Assembly: GCA_029564115.1 (NCBI GenBank)
Contig: JAKQQP010000253.1
Coordinates: forward strand, 1 to 57,972
From: Candidatus Rifleibacteriota bacterium
Lineage (GTDB): Bacteria > Riflebacteria > Ozemobacteria > Ozemobacterales > Ozemobacteraceae
Reading direction: 5' to 3'
DNA length: 57,972 nt
The notes below the pieces were generated by a model. The model saw only the letters and a list, made by a program, of their open reading frames with translations, ran no database searches and had not been told where the DNA came from. Shown here piece after piece: positions 44,412 through 51,856 of this stretch (position 1 is its first letter; every line of letters starts with the position of its first letter). The position numbers were made by a program, and so were the translations under genes.

Positions 44412-46844
44412 GTGGAACAGCAATCATTAAACAACCTGGAATTTAACAAAATCCTGGCCATCATCTCCACTTTCGCCGGCTCAAGAGCCGCCAAAGAGAA
44501 GATTTTGGCTCTGCACCCCTCAACGGATGCCAACCAGATCAGTGGCTGGCTCGCCGAAATAGACGAATTTCTCGACTATGCTCAGGCCGGCTTGAAGATT
44601 AACCCTGGTGGCATGCGCGACATTCGCGAAATTATCGAGGTTCTGCAGGCCGGTTCTACCGTGCTTGGCTCCGAAGACTTTCTCAAGGTCAAGGCCAATA
44701 TCGAAGTGGCCGCATCTTTGAAGAAAGCTTTCGATAGCCAGACTTCCGGCTGGGTAATCAAGGGGGGCGGGCGGCTGGCAGAGCGTGTTAAGGGAATGCC
44801 GGCTTTGACCGGCCTCTTTCAGCGTATCGATGACTGTCTCGATGATCGTGGCCAGGTTCGCAGTGACGCTTCGCCGGCTCTTGCGTCTATCAGGCGCGAA
44901 TATACCCAGACTGTCGGAAACATTGAAAAGCAGTTGAACGCTTTTCTTTCGCACCATGCCGAGGATGTTCAGGATCGCTATTTCACTTTGCGCAACGACC
45001 GTTACGTCGTTCCGGTGCTTGCTGCCGCGCAAAGTCGTATTCAAGGCATCGTTCACGATCAGTCTGCTACCGGGCAGACTCTGTTTGTCGAGCCGTTGCA
45101 GTTTCTGCCGGTCAATAACCGGCTGGCACAGCTGCGACTTTCTGAGCGCGAAGAGATCAGGCGCATATTTTCCAGCCTGACGGCTCTGCTGTATCAGTCG
45201 CTTGCCGCTTTGATCGAGCAGTTTGAAACTTTGACCTGGCTCGATATGGTTCGTGCCCGAACCGAGTTCTCGATCAAGTATGCCGCCAGTCGCCCTGAAA
45301 TTGCCGATAAACTCGAACTTCAGCTCAACCAGGCTCGTCACCCCCTGATCCACCCGAATTGTGTGCCGCTCGACATAAAAATGCACGCGACACAGCGGGT
45401 AATAATCATCACCGGCCCCAACGGCGGCGGTAAAACCGTCGCCCTGAAGACTGTCGGTATAAACGCACTGTTGATGCAGACAGGTAATTACGTTCTTGCT
45501 GGTCGAGATGCCAGATTGCCGGTTTTTGAGCAGGTGCTTTCTGATATTGGCGAGAGCCAGAGTATTGAAGATCATCTTTCTACTTTTACCGCCCATCTGA
45601 AGCGGCTGAAGGAAATGAGTGACACGGCCGGCGCCCGTTCGTTGGTTTTGATCGATGAAATATGCGTGGGCACTGATCCGATAGAGGGTGGGGCGCTTGC
45701 TTCAGGCTTTCTGAAAGAGTTGAGCCGCCGCGGTGCCTTTTGTATCGTGACCTCGCATTATGATTCATTGAAGCACGTCGCTTTTACAACTGAGGGCTTC
45801 ATCAATGCCGCCATGGAATTCGATTACGAAACCTTCAAACCCACTTTTCGTTTTCAGATCGGTATTCCGGGCAAGAGTAACGCTCTGGCAATGGCCCGTG
45901 TTTTTGGTCTCCCTGAAGCGATTCTCGTCGATCTCGTTGCTTCGAATGCAGGCGGCAGTCGTGACGAAAAGGGGTTGATCGAGGCTATCGAGCGCGAGCG
46001 TAATCGCGCAGAAGCTCTGCGTCGAACTTATGTGCAGAAACTCAGTTCTATCAGAACCCGTGAACAGGAAATCGAACAGACCACGAAGCAGCTTCTAGAA
46101 TTTCGCAAGACAAAACGGGATCGTCTTACCGAAGAATTTACCGCCGAACTTCGCGCCCGCCTGCGTGATATCGAAACCCTCATCAATCGTCTCAGACAGA
46201 CGGCAGCGGCCAATGATGCCCCCGCTCTGCAGCAGGCTCTTGATGAAGCCAGAAAGGCACACACCTCGACGCGCAATCTCATTTCTGAACTTGCCGAAGA
46301 GTCGACTGATGAACCCAAGCCGGCGCTTGCCGACGTTCAGGCTTCTGTGGCACCCGAAGAGCTGCAACCCGGTCGTCAGGTTATCTGGAAGCAGAATCTG
46401 CGCTCTGGTATTTTCTGCCGCATTGTTGGTCGCAAGCGTGCCGAGGTCGACTTTGACGGCAAAGTAATGCAGGTTCCACTTGCCGAGCTGGTTCTCGATC
46501 ATAAGACTTCTAGTTCCAAACGCGAGAAACAGGGCGGTAATGTTTTTGCGGTGCGCCCACTGGTGAAGAGTGAAATAGATGTGCGCGGCATGCGTGTTGA
46601 AGAAGCTCTCGACGAGGTCGAGACTTATCTGAAAATTGTCAGCGAAACCGATATGGGTCGCGTCTACATCATTCACGGCAAAGGTACCGGCGCTTTACAG
46701 AAAGCGATTACCGCTTTCCTTAAAAACAGCCCATGGAAAAACAAGTTTCGCTCCGGCCGATACGGTGAGGGCGATCTCGGTGTCACTGTCGTCGTTTTTC
46801 GTGCCGACGCCGATACCGACCCTATGGATCCAAGAAAAAGGTAA
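44412..46844 (+). CDS. mutS2: MutS2 ATPase/endonuclease
   Basis: 810 residues. It has the MutS-type clamp and ATPase (Walker A GPNGGGKTVALKT, then LIDEICVGTDPIEGGALA and VTSHYDSLK), a long coiled coil (about 515-630), a KOW-like stretch and a C-terminal Smr nuclease domain (EIDVRGMRVEEALDEVE, IIHGKGTGAL). The mismatch-reading domain of MutS1 is absent, as expected. MutS2 is known as an anti-recombination protein and, in Bacillus, a factor that rescues collided ribosomes. The start is a GTG at 44412 that lies within a family C repeat copy, with no ribosome site. The family N-terminus (LNNLEFNKILAIIS) follows at once, so the start is probably right. Confidence 0.94.
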   Translation: MEQQSLNNLEFNKILAIISTFAGSRAAKEKILALHPSTDANQISGWLAEIDEFLDYAQAGLKINPGGMRDIREIIEVLQAGSTVLGSEDFLKVKANIEVAASLKKAFDSQTSGWVIKGGGRLAERVKGMPALTGLFQRIDDCLDDRGQVRSDASPALASIRREYTQTVGNIEKQLNAFLSHHAEDVQDRYFTLRNDRYVVPVLAAAQSRIQGIVHDQSATGQTLFVEPLQFLPVNNRLAQLRLSEREEIRRIFSSLTALLYQSLAALIEQFETLTWLDMVRARTEFSIKYAASRPEIADKLELQLNQARHPLIHPNCVPLDIKMHATQRVIIITGPNGGGKTVALKTVGINALLMQTGNYVLAGRDARLPVFEQVLSDIGESQSIEDHLSTFTAHLKRLKEMSDTAGARSLVLIDEICVGTDPIEGGALASGFLKELSRRGAFCIVTSHYDSLKHVAFTTEGFINAAMEFDYETFKPTFRFQIGIPGKSNALAMARVFGLPEAILVDLVASNAGGSRDEKGLIEAIERERNRAEALRRTYVQKLSSIRTREQEIEQTTKQLLEFRKTKRDRLTEEFTAELRARLRDIETLINRLRQTAAANDAPALQQALDEARKAHTSTRNLISELAEESTDEPKPALADVQASVAPEELQPGRQVIWKQNLRSGIFCRIVGRKRAEVDFDGKVMQVPLAELVLDHKTSSSKREKQGGNVFAVRPLVKSEIDVRGMRVEEALDEVETYLKIVSETDMGRVYIIHGKGTGALQKAITAFLKNSPWKNKFRSGRYGEGDLGVTVVVFRADADTDPMDPRKR

Positions 46845-46886
46845 CGGGTCGAAAAGATGTGCTGACGATGCGGGCGCATGAAACCA

Positions 46887-47036
46887 CCATCGCGAGCGCA
46901 TAAACTGTCATCGCGAGCGCAGCGAAGCGAAGTGATCTCTCAGACTCATGAGAATGCTTCGCTAACGCTCGCATTGACAAACGGCGGTCGCCGCTTCCTG
47001 TCTACTATCCACTATCCACTATCCACTGACCACTAA
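46887..47036. repeat. family A palindrome plus family B heptads
   Basis: 46887-46979 has two forward family A copies (CATCGCGAGCGCAGCGAAGC) and a reversed one (GAGAATGCTTCGCTAACGCT). 47001-47036 is a run of TATCCAC heptads. These fill most of the 329-base gap between mutS2 and rpoN; the rest holds the rpoN promoter. Confidence 0.8.
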
Positions 47037-47044
47037 ATTATGGA

Positions 47045-47073
47045 TTGTTGTAAAAACTTCGATGCGGTATAAT
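47045..47073 (+). promoter_or_regulatory. sigma-70-type promoter of rpoN
   Basis: TTGTTG (47045-47050), a 17-base spacer and a perfect TATAAT (47068-47073), about 100 bases before the ATG. It begins directly after the heptad repeat. Confidence 0.6.
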
Positions 47074-47173
47074 GTTGTAAGTAGATATATCAGAATAGTT
47101 TGGAGCTTGTTTCAAGAGTGTTTCTGCGCAGCAGAGGGTAATTCGAAGCAGCTTCCGGTAAGGTTTGTCATAA

Positions 47174-48628
47174 ATGGATAATTCACTCAGACTCGGGTTG
47201 TCACAAAAACTCACTCAGACGCTGAAAATGACCCCTGAGATGCAGCTGGCGATTAAAATTCTGCAGCTGAACAGCGTCGAACTCAAAAATCAGATCATTG
47301 AAGTGCTCGAAACCAACCCGGTGGTCGAGCTCGACGAAAATGCGATAAAAGTTAATGAACTGCCGCTCGAAAGGCTGGGCGAAAAGCTTCCCGAAGCCGG
47401 CCCCCCTTCTCGCGAGTTTAAAGAATCTGGTCGAGATGATTTTGGCATTGACTGGCAGAAGTATATTGAAGACAGCGAGCATTCTGAATTCAAAGTTTCT
47501 TCTGGCAGCTATAATCGCGATGAAGAAACTTCTTTCGAAAATTTTGTCTCTAAAAAGAGCAATTTGCGCGAACATTTGACCACCCAGCTTCGTGAGGTCA
47601 ATCTCAACGTCACTGAACAGAAAATCGGCGAGTATCTGATCGGGCTGATCGACCGCAACGGCTATTTGCGGCACACCAGTGAACAGATCGCCAATCTTCT
47701 GAAAGTTGATATTTCTGTCGTCGAAAGAGTTCGCAAAGCCATTCAAAGCATGGATCCGGTCGGCGTTGGTGCATACGACCTGCGCGAGTGTCTGCTCATT
47801 CAGGCCCACGAAGACGGTTATGGCGATGATGCGGTTACTGCGATCATTTCGAATCACCTCGAAGACCTTGCTCAGAACCGCATTAACAATATCGTTAAAG
47901 CCACCGGTCACGATGTCGAAGAAATTCAGGCTGCCATCGAAACTATCAAAAATTTCAACCCCAAGCCGGGCGCCAGTTTCCCGTCTGCTGGCGACGAAAT
48001 TTATGTTTCGCCAGAGGTTTTTGTCGAGAAGGTTGATGATGAATACGTGGTTACCATGAATGAACGCGATCTGCCGCGCTTGCGCATCAACAATCTCTAT
48101 AAAGATGCGATGAAACATCGCGACAAAACCGAAAAAGAAACCTACGAGTTTATCCGCAACAAACTCGAGGCGGCCCGTTCCTTTCTTAAATATGTCGATA
48201 AACGCAAAGAAACTATTTTGAGTGTGACCCGTGCCATATGCGAGGTGCAGCGCGATTTTCTCGATTTTGGTATTCTGCACCTCAAGCCGCTTACTCTTCA
48301 GGATGTTGCCGGCATGGCCGGGGTACATGAATCAACTGTCAGTCGTGCCACCAGCGGTAAATATGTGCAAACACCCCGCGGCTTGTTCGAACTGAAATTT
48401 TTCTTCTCGGGTGCGGCCCGTACTCAAAGTGGCGAAGACGTCTCGACCATGGCGGTCAAAAAACGCATTGACGACCTTGTTAAGGCCGAAAACCCGAAAA
48501 AACCTCTCTCAGACAGCCATATTGTCGATTTGCTGAAAAAAGACGGTATTTTTCTGGCTCGTCGTACCGTCGCTAAATACCGCATAGAACTGAATATTCC
48601 AAGCTCATCAGCCCGCAAACAACATTGA
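47174..48628 (+). CDS. rpoN: RNA polymerase sigma-54 factor RpoN
   Basis: 484 residues with the three RpoN regions: the Gln/Leu-rich activator-interacting N-terminus (LGLSQKLTQTLKMTPEMQLA, residues 8-50), the core-binding domain (about 110-300) and the -12/-24 DNA-binding part, with an HTH (LTLQDVAGMAGVHESTVSRA) and the RpoN box ARRTVAKYR near residue 466. It directs transcription that needs AAA+ enhancer-binding proteins; none is in the window. Pilus and secretion genes are often sigma-54 dependent, and the pseudopilin cluster is next on the same strand, but I do not see a clear -24/-12 site before it. The ribosome site is weak (TAAGG). Confidence 0.96.
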   Translation: MDNSLRLGLSQKLTQTLKMTPEMQLAIKILQLNSVELKNQIIEVLETNPVVELDENAIKVNELPLERLGEKLPEAGPPSREFKESGRDDFGIDWQKYIEDSEHSEFKVSSGSYNRDEETSFENFVSKKSNLREHLTTQLREVNLNVTEQKIGEYLIGLIDRNGYLRHTSEQIANLLKVDISVVERVRKAIQSMDPVGVGAYDLRECLLIQAHEDGYGDDAVTAIISNHLEDLAQNRINNIVKATGHDVEEIQAAIETIKNFNPKPGASFPSAGDEIYVSPEVFVEKVDDEYVVTMNERDLPRLRINNLYKDAMKHRDKTEKETYEFIRNKLEAARSFLKYVDKRKETILSVTRAICEVQRDFLDFGILHLKPLTLQDVAGMAGVHESTVSRATSGKYVQTPRGLFELKFFFSGAARTQSGEDVSTMAVKKRIDDLVKAENPKKPLSDSHIVDLLKKDGIFLARRTVAKYRIELNIPSSSARKQH

Positions 48629-48690
48629 AGAAGTTGTCTGTAGCCAGTGGCTGGTGTTTGACCGCAGACCACAAACTGTTCTGCGAATGT

Positions 48691-48778
48691 GTCACTGCGA
48701 GCGCCACCTTGTCACTGCGAGCGTAGCGAAGCAGTCTCATTGTAACCAGAGAGATCGCTTCGCTGCGCTCGCGATTCC
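48691..48778. repeat. family A palindrome after rpoN
   Basis: Two forward copies (GTCACTGCGAGCG at 48691 and 48711, the second continuing TAGCGAAGCAGTCTC) face a reversed copy (GAGATCGCTTCGCTGCGCTC, then GCGATTCC). It sits in the 336-base gap between rpoN and the export-domain gene; a palindrome at 48894 is the only other structure there. Confidence 0.8.
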
Positions 48779-48893
48779 AGCCTTTGATGCCTGTGATGGC
48801 AGCTTATTTTCTCGACCCGCAAAGTTTAACCACTAAATTTAAAAGTTTTTTTGGCTGAAGTTACTAAAAAAATTTGTCTTATGGCCAAAATAT

Positions 48894-48916
48894 GATATTT
48901 TGTTGAGCAAAATATC
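48894..48916. promoter_or_regulatory. 9-bp inverted repeat upstream of the secretion cluster
   Basis: GATATTTTG (48894-48902) and CAAAATATC (48908-48916) with a five-base gap, 49 bases before the ATG at 48965. There is no T run, so an operator is more likely than a terminator. A weak TTGAGC/GATATA promoter pair overlaps it. Confidence 0.4.
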
Positions 48917-48964
48917 TGAGACGACCGATATAGTTCTCACCCTTATCTTGCTAATTGGATAAAT

Positions 48965-49831
48965 ATGAACAAAATTAACTGGTTAATGGTTATTATCATC
49001 AGCCTGGTGAGCGTGACCGGATTTGTTGCCGCCGCACCGCCTGCGGTTTTGCGTGCCGGTGATCGCATCAGTATCTGGGTGAAAGGGGAACCTGAGCTCT
49101 CTGTAGAACGTCAGATCGGCCAGGATGGCAGTATAACCCTGCCGTTGGTTGGTTCTGTTGGCGTCAACGGCATGAAGACGACTGACGCTGCCCGTATGAT
49201 CGCTCAGTTGCTCGAAGACGGCTTCCTTAAAGACCCGCTGGTTCAGATAACTCTTAAAGGCAGAGCTCCGGGTCAGCAGCGATCGGAAGCGGCCTCTGTG
49301 GCGACGCCCGCTTCGTCGGGTCAGGCGGCGGCTCCGACTGCCACGACCGGTGAAGCTGGAAAATTGCTGATTGAAGTTGTCGATGCCTCCACAAAAAAGG
49401 GTATCGGCAGCGTTGCGCTTATGCTGGGTAACAAAATTTATCAGTCAAATAGGCTTGGTCAGATCCTTCTCGACGAAAACAGCGGCTATGCCGTGGTTAT
49501 TGCTGACGGTTTTCAGACTGCTGCAGGCCGCTTCGAAGAAATGTTGAAGCAGGGCACTCCTGCTCGTCTGCATCTGCAGAGGGTAAAACTTGCTGATGCT
49601 GTAACTTTTACTGTAATAGACGCTTTCACTCGTCAGCCTCTTCCCAATGTTGAAGTGACTCTCGACGGCATGAAAATTACCACCAACAGGCAGGGTGCTT
49701 TCAAGATCAGCCTGATAAAAAGAGAATTTGGCGAAATAACTCTCAAGCGCCGGGGCTATCGATTGCATCGACAGATAGTTGATTACAAGGGCCCTGAAGA
49801 ACAGACAGTGATGATGGTTCGTGATGAATAA
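48965..49831 (+). CDS. exported protein: polysaccharide-export-like domain plus two Ig-like/carboxypeptidase-regulatory domains
   Basis: 288 residues with a signal peptide (WLMVIIISLVSVTGFVAAA). Residues about 28-100 match the Poly_export/SLBB-type N-domain of Wza-like proteins (LRAGDRISIWVKGEPELSVE, then QDGSITLPLVGSVGVNGMKT, KDPLVQITLKG). An Ala/Ser/Thr-rich linker (about 100-128) leads to two beta domains (LLIEVVDASTKKGIGSVALM at about 135; FTVIDAFTRQPLPNVEVTLD at about 215). The channel-forming helix of Wza is absent. It overlaps the start of a GspG-like gene by eight bases, so it is tied to the secretion/pilus cluster and may be a periplasmic partner of the secretin. The architecture is unusual; ribosome site weak. 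Confidence 0.75.
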   Translation: MNKINWLMVIIISLVSVTGFVAAAPPAVLRAGDRISIWVKGEPELSVERQIGQDGSITLPLVGSVGVNGMKTTDAARMIAQLLEDGFLKDPLVQITLKGRAPGQQRSEAASVATPASSGQAAAPTATTGEAGKLLIEVVDASTKKGIGSVALMLGNKIYQSNRLGQILLDENSGYAVVIADGFQTAAGRFEEMLKQGTPARLHLQRVKLADAVTFTVIDAFTRQPLPNVEVTLDGMKITTNRQGAFKISLIKREFGEITLKRRGYRLHRQIVDYKGPEEQTVMMVRDE

Positions 49832-50237
49832 TGGTCGAAGTGGTTTCACTCTCATCGAGTTGCTTGTCGTTGTCGCAATAATAGCCATCCTGGTCGGGAT
49901 TGGCTATAACTATTATAGCGACATGTTACCAGAAGCCCGCGAAAACACTGCAAGAGTAAATCTTAAAATTGTCCGCGATGCCATTTCTCGATATTTCAAA
50001 GACAATATGAAATACCCGACCGATCTGAAGGATCTGCATGGCCCGTATCTCGAAGCACCGGTGGAATCGCTTCTGGTAGATACTCTTGGCGGCAATGCTT
50101 CTTTGCGCTTTGAGTGTAACACCAGCGACGACAGCGTCAGCTTTTATGATCGCGTTTACGCCTGGGTCGATGCTCCGACCGGCAAGCAGATTCGTAATGT
50201 CAGAATAAAATACAATGGCACCGAAATGTCATGGTAG
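49824..50237 (+). CDS. GspG-like major pseudopilin, short form
   Basis: 137 residues. A type III signal of the prepilin class (NNGRSG then FTLIELLVVVAIIAILVGIGY) has Gly before Phe as the peptidase site and Glu5 of the mature protein kept. The globular part is GspG/TcpA-like (ENTARVNLKIVRDAISRYFK, YPTDLKDLHG). It lacks the DPWG motif and the C-terminal module of its four relatives further on, so it may be the major subunit. I place the start at ATG 49824 (a GTG precedes it); it overlaps the previous gene by eight bases. GspF follows after 35 bases. Confidence 0.85.
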   Translation: MNNGRSGFTLIELLVVVAIIAILVGIGYNYYSDMLPEARENTARVNLKIVRDAISRYFKDNMKYPTDLKDLHGPYLEAPVESLLVDTLGGNASLRFECNTSDDSVSFYDRVYAWVDAPTGKQIRNVRIKYNGTEMSW

Positions 50238-50272
50238 AATAAGAGACAAAGGGACATTCAGGGAGGTCAGCA

Positions 50273-51448
50273 ATGGCGGATATCAATAACTCCGGCTATG
50301 AAGAACGTAATGAGGGGCCGGGCGAAGAGCAGCGCAGTTATTTTTCCTATATCAACCCGTTTCATGGCAGTGTCGGTCTCAGTGAAAAGCTGCTTTTCAC
50401 CAAATATTTTGCTACTCTGACCCGCGCCGGCATTTCGGTGTTGCGCTCTCTGGGCACCCTGTCGCGTCAGATGAAGACCTGGCGTCTCAAAAAGATCATC
50501 TGGGATGCCAAAATCGAAGTTGAGGGCGGCATGCCCTTGCATGTCTGTTTTAAGCGCCACGAAGATGTTTTTGGCCTGCTCTATGCCAATCTGATAAAGG
50601 TCGGCGAAGAATCAGGGCGCCTCGTCATGGTTCTCGACCGCCTCAGCACTCTCATGGAACGCCAGATCGCTATTCGACGCAGGGTTATTGGCGCCATGAC
50701 CTATCCATTGATAATCTCGGCGGTCGCCATGCTGGTTGTCACCTTCCTGATGCTGGTCGTAATCCCGCAGTTCTCGAATCTTTTTGCCCAGTTCAACCAG
50801 GAACTCCCCTTTCTGACCCAGAAGGTAATCGACTTTTCGAATTTTCTCGGCAATAATCTTCTTCTTCTTTTTGCTGCCGGTTTAGGTTTTTTTATCGTTT
50901 TGTTTCAGATCGACCAGACGAATGTTGGTGGCCGATTTTTTGACTGGCTAAAGCTCAAAACCCCGGTTTTCGGTGGGTTGCTGCAGAAATATCTCATTGC
51001 CCTTTATGCCCGCAACCTTGCCACTCTCTTTGAATCAGGCATTAATATTATTACAGCCATGAAAATCAGTAACGAAGCCGTCGATAACGTCATTATCCGT
51101 GATTCTCTCGATTCGGTGGTCAAGGAAGTCGAAGGCGGTATTCCGATTGCTCGTGCGCTCGCCAAGATCGAAGTCATGCCCGAGCTTTCGACGCAGATGA
51201 TCGAAGTTGGCGAAGAGTCTGGTAACCTCGATGAAATGCTCGAAAAGGTTGCAGAATTTTACGAAGACGAAATCAACTTTCTTATCGACCAGATAACAGC
51301 CCTGGTCGAACCCGCTTTCATCGTCGTTATCGGTACTATCGTCGGTGTTATCGTTCTGGCGATGTATATGCCAATTTTCAGAATGGCTCGCGTCGTTTCA
51401 GGCGGCTCGGCAACCGGTGGCCCCGGTGGAGCTCCCCCCTCCTTCTAA
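50273..51448 (+). CDS. GspF/PilC inner-membrane platform protein
   Basis: 391 residues with the two GspF (T2SSF) domains: the first about 40-165 (LLFTKYFATLTRAGISVLRS, GGMPLHVCFKRHEDVFGLLY, VGEESGRL), the second about 240-365 (YARNLATLFESGINIITAMK, VGEESGNLDEML). Three membrane segments lie at about 140-165, 190-210 and 345-370. It is the platform that the ATPase (GspE/PilB, not in the window) drives to move pseudopilins. GGGAGG precedes the ATG. The C-terminus is a Gly/Pro-rich tail (GGSATGGPGGAPPSF) that I have not seen described. Its terminator appears to have been split by an insertion (see 51466-51744). Confidence 0.94.
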   Translation: MADINNSGYEERNEGPGEEQRSYFSYINPFHGSVGLSEKLLFTKYFATLTRAGISVLRSLGTLSRQMKTWRLKKIIWDAKIEVEGGMPLHVCFKRHEDVFGLLYANLIKVGEESGRLVMVLDRLSTLMERQIAIRRRVIGAMTYPLIISAVAMLVVTFLMLVVIPQFSNLFAQFNQELPFLTQKVIDFSNFLGNNLLLLFAAGLGFFIVLFQIDQTNVGGRFFDWLKLKTPVFGGLLQKYLIALYARNLATLFESGINIITAMKISNEAVDNVIIRDSLDSVVKEVEGGIPIARALAKIEVMPELSTQMIEVGEESGNLDEMLEKVAEFYEDEINFLIDQITALVEPAFIVVIGTIVGVIVLAMYMPIFRMARVVSGGSATGGPGGAPPSF

Positions 51449-51465
51449 TCCCTCGCAAAACAAAA

Positions 51466-51744
51466 AAGGTGCGGTTTGTGACCAGCAAAAATTATGTTTT
51501 CAAAGCGTAATATTTTGTAAGCGAAAATGTCATGGGTTAGTGAATTGAGTGAGTAGCCTCGGTTTAAAAACTGCGAGGCGAGAAGACGGGATTGCTTTTT
51601 CGTAAGCTTGTGACGAGCGTAGCGAGGAATCGCTGGAGAAAAAGCAACCCGGCTGATAGGCCGAAGCTGCATATTGGCAAAATGCATGATGATAGATTTT
51701 TGAGCTCTCAATGGGAAGCATTCAGGAAGGTGCGGTTTGTGACC
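51466..51744 (+). other. 243-bp structured insert flanked by an 18-bp direct repeat, splitting the gspF terminator
   Basis: The same 18 bases (AAGGTGCGGTTTGTGACC) occur at 51466-51483 and 51727-51744. The A run before the first copy pairs with the T run after the second, so together they would make one ordinary two-way terminator; the 243 bases between look inserted with a target duplication. Within it are a stem at 51556-51579 (GCCTCG/CGAGGC) and a 13-bp stem at 51588-51601/51638-51650 (TTGCTTTTTC/GAAAAAGCAA) whose loop holds AGCGA-GGAA-TCGCT, a GNRA-type tetraloop hairpin. It has no open frame of note and no clear terminal inverted repeats. The loop resembles a worn family A copy. This covers most of the 408-base gap. 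Confidence 0.5.
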
Positions 51745-51757
51745 GCACCTTTTTTTA
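51727..51757 (+). terminator. intrinsic terminator before the secretin gene
   Basis: Ten-base perfect arms (AAGGTGCGGT and ACCGCACCTT) with a five-base loop, then a run of T. It would end gspF transcripts or a transcript of the structured insert. Confidence 0.82.
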
Positions 51758-51856
51758 TTTTGCGTTAAAAAACTATAAAGTAGTTGCTTGCCTTTGCCGA
51801 ATGATCTTAAGGGGATGTTCTTCCTTAATTAAGCATCGATTTATAAGGAGCGGTTT

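Noticed and set aside
44520..45596. 358-codon minus-strand open frame opposite mutS2
   Set aside because: Shadow of mutS2 caused by codon bias; no start signal and no family features.
51760..51856. c-di-GMP riboswitch before the secretin gene
   Set aside because: None of the conserved GEMM core is visible in the leader.
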